Below are positions 33,943 to 41,477 of a stretch of DNA of 64,000 nucleotides, one piece after another. Origin of the DNA: Lacinutrix sp. C3R15 (GTDB taxonomy: Bacteria > Bacteroidota > Bacteroidia > Flavobacteriales > Flavobacteriaceae); the NCBI RefSeq assembly GCF_018860825.1, contig NZ_JAHKPZ010000023.1:1-64000 (forward strand), in the 5' to 3' direction. The first letter of the stretch is position 1. Every line of letters starts with the position of its first letter. A model generated the notes under the pieces. That model was not told where the DNA came from, ran no database searches, and saw only the letters and a program-made list of their open reading frames with translations. Both the position numbers and the translations under genes were made by a program.

Positions 33943-34635
33943 CTAATTATTCTTTTTTCTCTCTGCTATAAGAGCCTCTAATTCTTTACCATATTTAGAT
34001 GCTTTTACTTTTGGTGTTAAAACCTTATTAATAGTGTCTAACCATTTCGTTTGAGCATCAGAAATTTCAGATAATGCTAAATAAGGAGCAATTTCATTGT
34101 CTTTATTTGCTATTGCAAAGTTTACAGTATATAAGTACTTGCTTTTTATTAAGTTATTATATGCTTTAGCATTGGCAATAATTTTAGCAGTATCCTTAGC
34201 TATTTTTGCATCAAACTCTTCTTTTATTAGGTTAAGATTTCTGTTGTTAAATCTAGACATAACTAATAAGTACTCTTCTAAAGCTTTTTGTTCTTTAGAG
34301 CCTTTAATTTTAGCATCTAATCCAAAATTTTTCACATTTGTATTTATTTCTGTAACCCCTTTATTTGCAAAAAATGAAATGGTTTCATCCTCGCTAGTAT
34401 TTTTGTTTAGTTGTAAAAAATACATTTCAGGAGTTTCTAAATCGCTTTTAAAAGTAATAGGAGCTTCACCTTGAACAACTATTGAGTCTAATGTTATAAC
34501 AGTAGAGTCTTGTACTTTTTTAAGATAAACGGTTCCTTTTTTTAATCCTTTAATGTTCACTTTTACAGTTAAATCTTTTTCTTTTCCGCAAGAAAAAAGA
34601 ACAGCTAATGCTAGTACAAATATTGTTTTTTTCAT
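33943..34635 (-). CDS. DUF4369-type lipoprotein
   Basis: 230 residues with a lipoprotein signal (lipobox VLFSC). Residues about 22-130 match the beta-rich DUF4369 pattern (LTVKVNIKGLKKGTVYLKKVQD, ISFFANKGVTEINT), which in longer relatives precedes a thioredoxin domain. Here the C-terminal half is helical and has no CxxC, so the redox domain is missing or replaced. It is expected in the periplasm or at the outer membrane. Function unknown. Confidence 0.82.
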   Translation of the reverse strand: MKKTIFVLALAVLFSCGKEKDLTVKVNIKGLKKGTVYLKKVQDSTVITLDSIVVQGEAPITFKSDLETPEMYFLQLNKNTSEDETISFFANKGVTEINTNVKNFGLDAKIKGSKEQKALEEYLLVMSRFNNRNLNLIKEEFDAKIAKDTAKIIANAKAYNNLIKSKYLYTVNFAIANKDNEIAPYLALSEISDAQTKWLDTINKVLTPKVKASKYGKELEALIAERKKNN

Positions 34636-34733
34636 TTAAAATAAATTTATTTCAGTATCCTTTCCGTGTCAACGAAAATCATATTATGGTTGTTTTTAAG
34701 TTGCGCAAATATGCTATAAATATTTTTTATATA

Positions 34734-36044
34734 CTAGCTAGCTGCTGCTAATTGCATTAAAATAGTACAGCCTATTGCAGCAATAGTTCCAACAGCATAT
34801 CCAAATACAGCTAGCAATACGCCAACGGTTGCAAGTGAAGGGTGAAAAGCAGATGCTACAATAGGAGCAGAGGCTGCACCTCCAACATTTGCTTGACTAC
34901 CAACGGCTAAAAAGAAGTAAGGTGCTTTTATAAGTTTTGCTACAAAGATTAATAGTAAAGCATGAATAGTCATCCATACAAAACCAATTGCTATTAATCC
35001 TAAATTATCAAAAATCATGGTTAAATCCATTTTCATACCAATAGAAGCTACTAGTATGTAAATAAAAATACTTCCTATTTTACTTGCTCCAGCACCTTCG
35101 TAATTTTTTGCCTTTGTAAAAGATAGTATTATAGCAATTAGCGTTGCAATGCTAATCATCCAGAAAAAAGAAGAACCTAAAAAGGTAAGCATGTTTCTGG
35201 TGGTTGCAGATGCTATTCCTGCAACGGCATTTTCAAAAAATGGTGCTAAGAATCCAGAGATTAAATGCGCAAAACTTACAGCTCCAAAAGCTATGGCAAG
35301 TATTAACATATAATCTGTCAAGCTTGGGTTTCTTTTTACGCTTTCTGTAAAAGTAGATACTTTTTCTTTAAGCGCTTCAATAGAAGAGGTATCTGCTTTT
35401 AACCATTTATTAATTTTGTCGCGTTTACCAATACCAATAAGTATAATTGCCATCCAAACGTTAGCAACTACAATATCAACAAATACCATACCTCCATATA
35501 ATTTTTGGTTGTATTCGTAAATTTCTAACATGGCAGTTTGGTTTGCACCACCACCAATCCAGCTTCCTGCTAGTGTAGATAGACCTCTCCAAACAGCATC
35601 AAAACCAGAACCACCTACTGTTTCTGGAGATACGGTTGAAATAAGTAAAATAGCAATAGGGCCACCAATGATTATACCAATAGTTCCTGTAAAAAACATA
35701 ATTAAGGCTTTCCATCCTAAGTTAAAAACAGCTTTTAAATCTATACTTAGCGTCATTAGTACTAATGCAGCAGGAAGCAAATAACGACTAGCTACATGAT
35801 AAATACTTGTTTTATGACTCACTATTTCACCAGCTTGGTCTACTGTTTGCCATTCTGGAGCAATTAAACCTAAAGATGTCAAAACTGCAGGAACCATATA
35901 TGCCATAAAAAGTCCTGGAACTATTTTATAAAATTTAGACCAAAATCCGGTTTTTATATTTTCTGTATAAAATACAAAGCCTAGTGCTAGCATTAAAAAG
36001 CCAAAAACAATCGCGTCATTGGTAATTAGTGGTGTGTTTTCCAT
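34734..36044 (-). CDS. DUF819 family membrane protein
   Basis: 436 residues from the ATG at 36044; the ATG at 36074 adds a ten-residue segment not expected in the family. There are about 11-13 hydrophobic segments with conserved glycines (GGSGFDAVWRGLSTLAGSWIGGGANQTAM near the middle, split by polar residues) and a second AxVGGAASAPIVASAFHP motif near the end. The pseudo-repeat of two such motifs is like that of secondary carriers. The substrate is unknown. It is an inner-membrane protein on its own. Confidence 0.85.
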   Translation of the reverse strand: MENTPLITNDAIVFGFLMLALGFVFYTENIKTGFWSKFYKIVPGLFMAYMVPAVLTSLGLIAPEWQTVDQAGEIVSHKTSIYHVASRYLLPAALVLMTLSIDLKAVFNLGWKALIMFFTGTIGIIIGGPIAILLISTVSPETVGGSGFDAVWRGLSTLAGSWIGGGANQTAMLEIYEYNQKLYGGMVFVDIVVANVWMAIILIGIGKRDKINKWLKADTSSIEALKEKVSTFTESVKRNPSLTDYMLILAIAFGAVSFAHLISGFLAPFFENAVAGIASATTRNMLTFLGSSFFWMISIATLIAIILSFTKAKNYEGAGASKIGSIFIYILVASIGMKMDLTMIFDNLGLIAIGFVWMTIHALLLIFVAKLIKAPYFFLAVGSQANVGGAASAPIVASAFHPSLATVGVLLAVFGYAVGTIAAIGCTILMQLAAAS

Positions 36045-36119
36045 ATTAGTTAATTTATACACGCAAAATACCAAATTAAATGTGAATTTTAAAAGTTTGG
36101 CATGAGATTTGAAATATAC

Positions 36120-36235
36120 TTTACAGTTACTACAAGAAGCTTTTTTAGAGTGTGGTTACTTTATAATAAAGTGTAGTGACTAATTTTTGGTTGGTTAGTT
36201 AAGAAAAGCATTCTTTAGAATGCTTTTCTTTTTTT
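36120..36235 (+). ncRNA. Candidate small RNA ending in an orphan terminator
   Basis: A strong plus-strand terminator (36201-36235) has no plus-strand gene upstream; the neighbours on both sides are minus-strand. Upstream are a second small palindrome (ACTTTA-TAA-TAAAGT at about 36158-36172) and a weak promoter-like pair (TTTG at 36096-36099, TACTTTAC at 36117-36124). This suggests a transcript of about 110 bases. No homologue is known to me. Confidence 0.35.
36201..36235 (+). terminator. Orphan plus-strand terminator
   Basis: AAGAAAAGCATT (36201-36212) pairs with AATGCTTTTCTT (36219-36230), followed by a long T-run. It is too strong to be chance and serves no annotated gene on its strand. 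Confidence 0.8.
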
Positions 36236-36353
36236 ATGCCAAATATGTTACAGACTACTATCTGTTCTTTTTATTTATATTTTTTTAACTTTAATAGTAG
36301 CCTTAATTTATTATTGCTTGTAAATTGCTGTTTTTTCAGGAAGGCAAATTATA

Positions 36354-37277
36354 TTAATGTATAAAAGCTACAATACTTTCAATTACCTCTGGATTAATTT
36401 TTCTAGAAATTTCATTATAAGATTTAGAGTTTTCTAAATTATCCCCTTCAATAGTAAATAGAATGTGATTCATATTTTCTATTATTTTAATTTGGGCATT
36501 TGCATTGGCTTCTTTTAAAAGGTTTGCTTCCGTAGTTGTTACTTGTAAATCTTTAGTACCATTAATAATAAGTATAGGTATTTGTAACTTTTTAATTTCT
36601 TTGGTAGGATCATATTGTATCCAGCTACTCATAAAAGGTTGTAAGCTTATATCAAAAATAGAAGCTAAAGCAGGAGGATAGTCTGTAGTTGTTTTATTTT
36701 CTTTTAAAACAGCAAAAGTTTTTTTAGTGTCTTCTGCAAACATTGGTGCTGTTTTTTCAATTTGTTCTTGTATTACCAGGTCTATGGTTTGTCCTGCTCC
36801 AGCTAATGAAATAAAACCATCTGCTTTTTCTTTTGCTGCAAGCATACCAACTAAGCTTCCTTGGCTATGGCCAATTAGGTATATTTTAGAATATATATTC
36901 TTCGCTTTAAAGTAATCTATAACAGAAATAGCATCTGTTACAAAATCATCAAACATAATATTTTTGTCAACTTTCCCTTTTCGTATTTGCTTTACAATAC
37001 GTTTATCATATCTAAAAGTGTAAATACCTTGGTTAGTTAAGCCTTCAGCTAATTTTTTTAAGGAATTATTCTTTAAAAAATTCTGATTTCCATCTCTATT
37101 AGTAGGACCTGAACCAGCAATAATAATTGCTAAAACAGATTTACTGTTGTCTTGTGGTTTTAAAAGTGTTCCATCTATTAAATTATTAATAGCAATTTCT
37201 TCTGCTATAAATGTTTTTTCTTGCGCAATAGCAGTACAACTGAGTGCTATTGAAAGAATTAAAAATTTAATTTTCAT
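36354..37277 (-). CDS. Secreted alpha/beta hydrolase
   Basis: 307 residues with a signal peptide (MKIKFLILSIALSCTAIAQ). Alpha/beta-hydrolase features are the oxyanion-region IAGSGPTNRDGNQ near 53, nucleophile elbow GHSQGS near 144, acid NGTKDLQ near 240 and catalytic His in NMNHILF near 268. Members act on esters or peptides in the periplasm; the closest resemblance is to serine aminopeptidase or acyl-hydrolase types, and the substrate is unknown. It stands alone. Confidence 0.87.
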   Translation of the reverse strand: MKIKFLILSIALSCTAIAQEKTFIAEEIAINNLIDGTLLKPQDNSKSVLAIIIAGSGPTNRDGNQNFLKNNSLKKLAEGLTNQGIYTFRYDKRIVKQIRKGKVDKNIMFDDFVTDAISVIDYFKAKNIYSKIYLIGHSQGSLVGMLAAKEKADGFISLAGAGQTIDLVIQEQIEKTAPMFAEDTKKTFAVLKENKTTTDYPPALASIFDISLQPFMSSWIQYDPTKEIKKLQIPILIINGTKDLQVTTTEANLLKEANANAQIKIIENMNHILFTIEGDNLENSKSYNEISRKINPEVIESIVAFIH

Positions 37278-37651
37278 AACTTATCTTTTAAGGTTTTATG
37301 TCATTGAATAATTAACAATGTATTTATAACGTAAAATTAGAAGAAAATAATCTACATATCATAAAAAAAAAAGAATAGTTTTTTAAACTTTTAGCGCATG
37401 TATTTTATCGATTATTTGTGTAATTTGAACACTAAATGTTAAAAATAAATGCATTTCATCGAAAATAAATGTTTTTTAACGTTATTACTTAAATATATTT
37501 ATACTTTTGAATCGTGCTAAAGACATACTTTTAGTTTAATGGATTAATTAATTGATATTTGCATTATGTTGTTGATACTAGTGACCCTAAATCATACCAT
37601 ATTATAATATGCAAATTCTAAGAACAGAGGTTGAGGGACCTCTGTTTTTTT
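37278..37651. other. 374-base gap with promoter-like boxes and an orphan terminator
   Basis: AT-rich with no credible protein frame. Visible elements are TACTTTTG (37502-37509), GATATTTG (37554-37561) followed by CATTATG, and a strong plus-strand terminator at the right end. The flanking genes are both on the minus strand, so the terminator belongs to something inside the gap. Confidence 0.6.
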
Positions 37652-37653
37652 TT
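37568..37653 (+). ncRNA. Candidate small RNA before the alkB 3' end
   Basis: A transcript from the GATATTTG box (one mismatch to TAnnTTTG; the sequence GATATTTGCATT closely resembles the tRNA-Thr promoter) would run about 85 bases to the terminator at 37624-37653. An alternative start from TACTTTTG at 37502-37509 would give about 140 bases. There is no frame of useful length in it. It would overlap the alkB stop codon in antisense. Confidence 0.4.
37624..37653 (+). terminator. Orphan plus-strand terminator
   Basis: ACAGAGGT (37624-37631) pairs with ACCTCTGT (37638-37645), loop TGAGGG, followed by T8. On the minus strand no T-run follows the stem, so it is not the alkB terminator. Confidence 0.85.
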
Positions 37654-38248
37654 ATGTAATAATTCTAAAAGTTAGATTTACTCTTTCTGCAACCTTTTTC
37701 TTTGTTTTTGGTATTTGATGTAGCCAGTTTTCTTGTGTATATCCTTTCATTATTAATAAACTACCATGTTGTAATGTCATTTTTAATTTTTGATCTTTTT
37801 TGGTTTTATGTTTTAAATGAAATGCTCTTTCAGCACCAAAACTTACAGAAGCTATAATAGGTTGGTTTCCTAATTCTTTTTCATTATCAGCATGCCAGCC
37901 GTTACTATCTTTACCGTCTCGATATAAATTTGCTAAACAAGTAGTAAAATGTGTGTTACAAATAGTTTCTATATGCTGTTTAATATGTAAAAGCTCTTTT
38001 GTAAACGCCTTAGGATGCATGGTAATATTAGAGTAAGAATAAGCTTTACTGTTGTTTGCGTATAATGCTGTTAGCCTTGGTTGTAAATGTGTTTTACCAA
38101 AAAGTTTTATGGTATCTTGTTGCCAAGTAATAGTTTTTAACAATGTTTTAAAATAGGTGTCAGCTTCTGTTTTTTTGAAATATGCAGGATAATAGATTGC
38201 TTCACCATCTTCTAATTGTAAGTTTATAGTTTCGTTAAACAACATCAT
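37652..38248 (-). CDS. alkB: AlkB-type 2-oxoglutarate/Fe(II) dioxygenase
   Basis: 198 residues. The iron-binding HxD is in NGWHADNEKEL near residue 119; the distal His is in NWLHQIPK and the 2-oxoglutarate Arg in RVNLTFRI at the very end. PIIASVSFGAERAFHL is the usual strand before the substrate loop. The family removes alkyl groups from damaged DNA or RNA bases by oxidation. Compact length as in AlkB homologues of the AlkBH2/3 type. Single gene, divergent from the M15 peptidase. Confidence 0.92.
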   Translation of the reverse strand: MMLFNETINLQLEDGEAIYYPAYFKKTEADTYFKTLLKTITWQQDTIKLFGKTHLQPRLTALYANNSKAYSYSNITMHPKAFTKELLHIKQHIETICNTHFTTCLANLYRDGKDSNGWHADNEKELGNQPIIASVSFGAERAFHLKHKTKKDQKLKMTLQHGSLLIMKGYTQENWLHQIPKTKKKVAERVNLTFRIIT

Positions 38249-38304
38249 TTATAGCTCAGGAATACATTTATATTTTTCCTAAATTAGCAATTAAAGATTT
38301 TAAT

Positions 38305-38970
38305 ATGAAAATTAAGGTAGTTTTTTTACTTTTTCTATTGCAATGGTCTGCGTTTGCACAGTTGCCAGAAGGTTTTGTGTATGTAGATGATGTTATTCCT
38401 GATATACAATTGGAGTTGCGCTACTGTTTACATAATAATTTTGTTGGAGAACCTGTAGCTGGTTATCGTGCTGAGGTTTGTATACTTACTACGCAAGCAG
38501 CAAATGCATTAAAAAAAGTACAAGAGGCACTAAAAAAAGATAGCCTGTCTTTAAAAGTTTTTGATGCCTATAGACCACAACAAGCTGTAAATTACTTTGC
38601 AGAATGGGCAAAAAATGTAAATGATACTTTAATGAAACAGCAGTATTATCCAGAAGTAGATAAACGTAATTTGTTTAGAGATGGTTATATTGCTTCACGT
38701 TCTAGACATAGTAGTGGTAGTACCATAGATCTTACAATTGTAGATTTAAAAACAGGAAAAGAACTAGACATGGGAACGCCTTATGATTATTTTGGAAAAG
38801 CTTCGTGGTATTTATATGATGGTTTAACTAAAAAACAAAAAGAGAATAGAGCCCTGTTACATAATGTAATGAGTACTAATGGTTTTAGACATTACCCAAA
38901 AGAATGGTGGCATTTTACCTTAAGAGGGGAGCCCTATAAAAATCAGTATTTTAATTTTCCTGTAGAGTAG
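38305..38970 (+). CDS. VanX/DdpX-like D-Ala-D-Ala dipeptidase (M15D)
   Basis: 221 residues with a signal peptide (ending SAFAQ). M15 zinc motifs are complete: SRHSSGSTIDL near residue 132 (His and Asp ligands) and EWWHFTL near 202 (catalytic Glu and third His). DAYRPQQAV near 92 is the substrate Arg region. It should hydrolyse D-alanyl-D-alanine in the periplasm in cell-wall turnover. No vanA/vanH-like genes are nearby, so it does not indicate glycopeptide resistance. Confidence 0.9.
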   Translation: MKIKVVFLLFLLQWSAFAQLPEGFVYVDDVIPDIQLELRYCLHNNFVGEPVAGYRAEVCILTTQAANALKKVQEALKKDSLSLKVFDAYRPQQAVNYFAEWAKNVNDTLMKQQYYPEVDKRNLFRDGYIASRSRHSSGSTIDLTIVDLKTGKELDMGTPYDYFGKASWYLYDGLTKKQKENRALLHNVMSTNGFRHYPKEWWHFTLRGEPYKNQYFNFPVE

Positions 38971-38974
38971 TTTA

Positions 38975-39958
38975 TTATTCCTCTTTATAGACTTCTAGGT
39001 CTAAACCTATGGCATAATTATTTAAACCCGCTTTTAAAAGATTAGAGTCTTCAATATTTTTTTTATCAAATAAAACCCATTGGTTATTATTTAAAAATAC
39101 ACGTTTTACAAAAGTTCTTGGAGTTTTTATTTTATCAGTAAAAGGCAATAGAGGTCTAAAAGTTGTAGATATTTTTACAATACCTTTGCTTGTTTTTACT
39201 TCTCTATATTTTTTGTTAGGCAACAGTTTTCCTGCTTTATCTGTATAACCCAAAACTTGAAGCGAAACAAACAAACCTTCTTTAGGCATAAAAATATCAT
39301 TGTTTGTAACATTAACCTCAAAAACACTTTCACTAGCTTCTGTTACTCTAAAAACTATTTTATCATAAGTTAAAACATCTCCTGGAAGTCCGTTGTTGTT
39401 TTTGTAAAACTGTACTCTAAATAAGGTAGAAAAGGGTATTTTATTAGAGGTTTTTGATTTGCGTTTGCTCCAATCTTTCGCTTCTACTTTTATAGGTAAG
39501 AGGAGGGTGTTTATTTTTTTTGGTTTAGCAGGATTTTCATTTTTAAAATACACAGCAATTTCACTCTCTATAGTTGGTAACCAACATTTGTAATAATCAT
39601 CATGAACGGTTGGTTTTAGTGTTTCGGTTTTAGATTTTCCTTTTGGAAAATAGTTTAAAAGTACTTCATCTAAAGCATCTTGAAAAGAGTTTAGTTCTAT
39701 ACGTTTTGTAAGATTAGTTGTAGCTATTTTAAAATTTTCATATCCTAAAGCCGAAATATATAATGTGTCTATATCTGCATATAGTTTTTTTGTAAAAATA
39801 AATTGACCTTCATCATCGGCAAAGATTCCGTTTCCATTACCAAACGAAATAGTAGCATAAGAAATAGGGTTTTTATTTTCTTTGTCTACAATAGTAGTTT
39901 GCGCTAAGGTGATGTTGCTAATTAAAAAGGCAACGAATAGAATTGTGTATTTTGTCAT
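38975..39958 (-). CDS. Secreted protein with carboxypeptidase-regulatory-like domain
   Basis: 327 residues with a signal peptide (MTKYTILFVAFLISNITLAQ). Residues about 20-95 form the beta-sandwich often seen before TonB-dependent receptors (KNPISYATISFGNGNGIFADDEGQF), but no receptor follows. The remaining 230 residues are a conserved beta-rich region of unknown type (FRVQFYKNNNGLPGDVLTY). Probably periplasmic or surface exposed. Convergent with the dipeptidase gene with a gap of four bases. Confidence 0.8.
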   Translation of the reverse strand: MTKYTILFVAFLISNITLAQTTIVDKENKNPISYATISFGNGNGIFADDEGQFIFTKKLYADIDTLYISALGYENFKIATTNLTKRIELNSFQDALDEVLLNYFPKGKSKTETLKPTVHDDYYKCWLPTIESEIAVYFKNENPAKPKKINTLLLPIKVEAKDWSKRKSKTSNKIPFSTLFRVQFYKNNNGLPGDVLTYDKIVFRVTEASESVFEVNVTNNDIFMPKEGLFVSLQVLGYTDKAGKLLPNKKYREVKTSKGIVKISTTFRPLLPFTDKIKTPRTFVKRVFLNNNQWVLFDKKNIEDSNLLKAGLNNYAIGLDLEVYKEE

Positions 39959-40127
39959 TTTTATTGTTTTACTCCTGTTTTACAAAATACAGCGCTTCTT
40001 GATACCATGCAAACAAAAATAGAAATCCCTGTGTTTCTTGACATAATTTTAGTGCTTATTACAAGTTTCTTGTGGTAATCTAATAAGTATTGTTTAAAAT
40101 GGCATATGTTTTAGTCTTAAGTAAATT

Positions 40128-41369
40128 TTAATACCAACGTTTCTTTTTCTTTTTTGAAGCTTCGCTTTTTCTACCTTTTTTATGTTTACTTCCTGTTTTT
40201 TTAGAAGTATGCCTAATAGGTTTTGCTTTAGGATCTAAAGGAAAAGGATGTTCTTCTTCTACAGGAATTTGCACATTTATTAGCTGCTGAATACTTTTAA
40301 TATACGTTTTTTCATCTGCAGAACATAAAGAATATGCATTACCAAAGTTTCCTGCACGACCTGTTCTACCAATTCTATGCACATAGGTTTCTGGTACGTT
40401 TGGTAAATCAAAATTAATAACAGCATCTAGTTCGTTGATGTCAATTCCTCGAGCAGCAACATCTGTAGCAATTAAAATATTTACATAACCATTTTTAAAC
40501 TTTTTAAGTGCATCTTGGCGTAAATTTTGAGCTTTGTCTCCATGAATAGTTTCTACTTTAAAGTCATTTTTTAAAAGTGTTTTCTCTAATTTATCTACAC
40601 CAAACTTGGTACGCCTAAAAATAAGTATATTTCCCTTTATAGTATTACGTAGTAAATGTAAACACAATTCAATTTTATCCTTTTTTGGCACGTAATACAA
40701 TACCTGGCTTACGTTTTTAGCGGCAGATGAGGTAGGTGTAACTTCAATGCGTTCTGGGGTTTTTAAAATAGTATTCGCCAGTTGCTCTACTTTAAAAGGT
40801 ATGGTTGCAGAGAATAATAAAATTTGTTTTCCTTCTGGGCAAAGGCGTTCTATTTTTTTTACATCGTCAATAAAGCCCATGTCTAGCATTAAATCTGCTT
40901 CGTCTAAAACCAAAGTTTCTATATAATCTAGGTTGAGGCAATCTTGTTTGTGTAAATCTAACAAACGTCCAGGTGTAGCAATTAAAATATCTACTCCTTT
41001 TTTTAAGATGTCTTTTTGTGGTTCTATACTTGTTCCTCCATAAATAACAGTGCTTGTTAGACTGGTGTTTTTAGCATAGGTTTTAAAGTTTTCTTGTATT
41101 TGTGCTGCTAATTCTCTGGTAGGACTTACAATTAATGCACGAATCTTTTTTCCTTTTTTAGAGCCTTCTTGCTTATCATATAACATTTGTAAAATAGGTA
41201 AAGCAAAAGCAGCAGTTTTACCTGTTCCTGTTTGTGCAGAACAGATAATATCTTTTTTGTCTAGTACAAACGGAATTGTTTTTTCTTGTACTAATGTAGG
41301 GTTGTCGTAACCTGCTTCTGCAATAGCACGTAGCAAAGGTTTGTTAAGTTGTAAGTCTTTAAATGACAT
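40128..41369 (-). CDS. DEAD-box RNA helicase (RhlE-like)
   Basis: 413 residues. All helicase motifs are present: Q-motif near 20, AQTGTGKT near 44, PTRELA, TPGR, DEAD in LVLDEADLMLD, SAT, the ARGID of DVAARGIDI, and HRIGRTGR near 335. A Lys-rich basic tail (KKTGSKHKKGRK... KKKKKRWY) replaces any fold after residue 380 and should bind RNA. Role in ribosome assembly, RNA decay or cold growth is usual. A -7 box lies 19 bases upstream of the ATG. Confidence 0.94.
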   Translation of the reverse strand: MSFKDLQLNKPLLRAIAEAGYDNPTLVQEKTIPFVLDKKDIICSAQTGTGKTAAFALPILQMLYDKQEGSKKGKKIRALIVSPTRELAAQIQENFKTYAKNTSLTSTVIYGGTSIEPQKDILKKGVDILIATPGRLLDLHKQDCLNLDYIETLVLDEADLMLDMGFIDDVKKIERLCPEGKQILLFSATIPFKVEQLANTILKTPERIEVTPTSSAAKNVSQVLYYVPKKDKIELCLHLLRNTIKGNILIFRRTKFGVDKLEKTLLKNDFKVETIHGDKAQNLRQDALKKFKNGYVNILIATDVAARGIDINELDAVINFDLPNVPETYVHRIGRTGRAGNFGNAYSLCSADEKTYIKSIQQLINVQIPVEEEHPFPLDPKAKPIRHTSKKTGSKHKKGRKSEASKKKKKRWY

Positions 41370-41387
41370 AAAATTAAAAGTTTGCTA

Positions 41388-41395
41388 CAAAGATA
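41388..41395 (-). promoter_or_regulatory. -7 element for the DEAD-box helicase gene
   Basis: Minus strand TATCTTTG matches TAnnTTTG, with a predicted leader of about 14 bases. The -33 element is not clear. Confidence 0.5.
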
Positions 41396-41477
41396 ACTTA
41401 AAAGTAATTGTAGATTAGATATAAAAGAATCCCTTTTTTGTAAAATGCTTATAAGTAAAACAAGAAAGTTATTTCAT

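Noticed and set aside
38305-38970. Glycopeptide-resistance dipeptidase (VanX)
   Set aside because: The protein has a signal peptide and no vanH/vanA partners; general wall turnover fits better.
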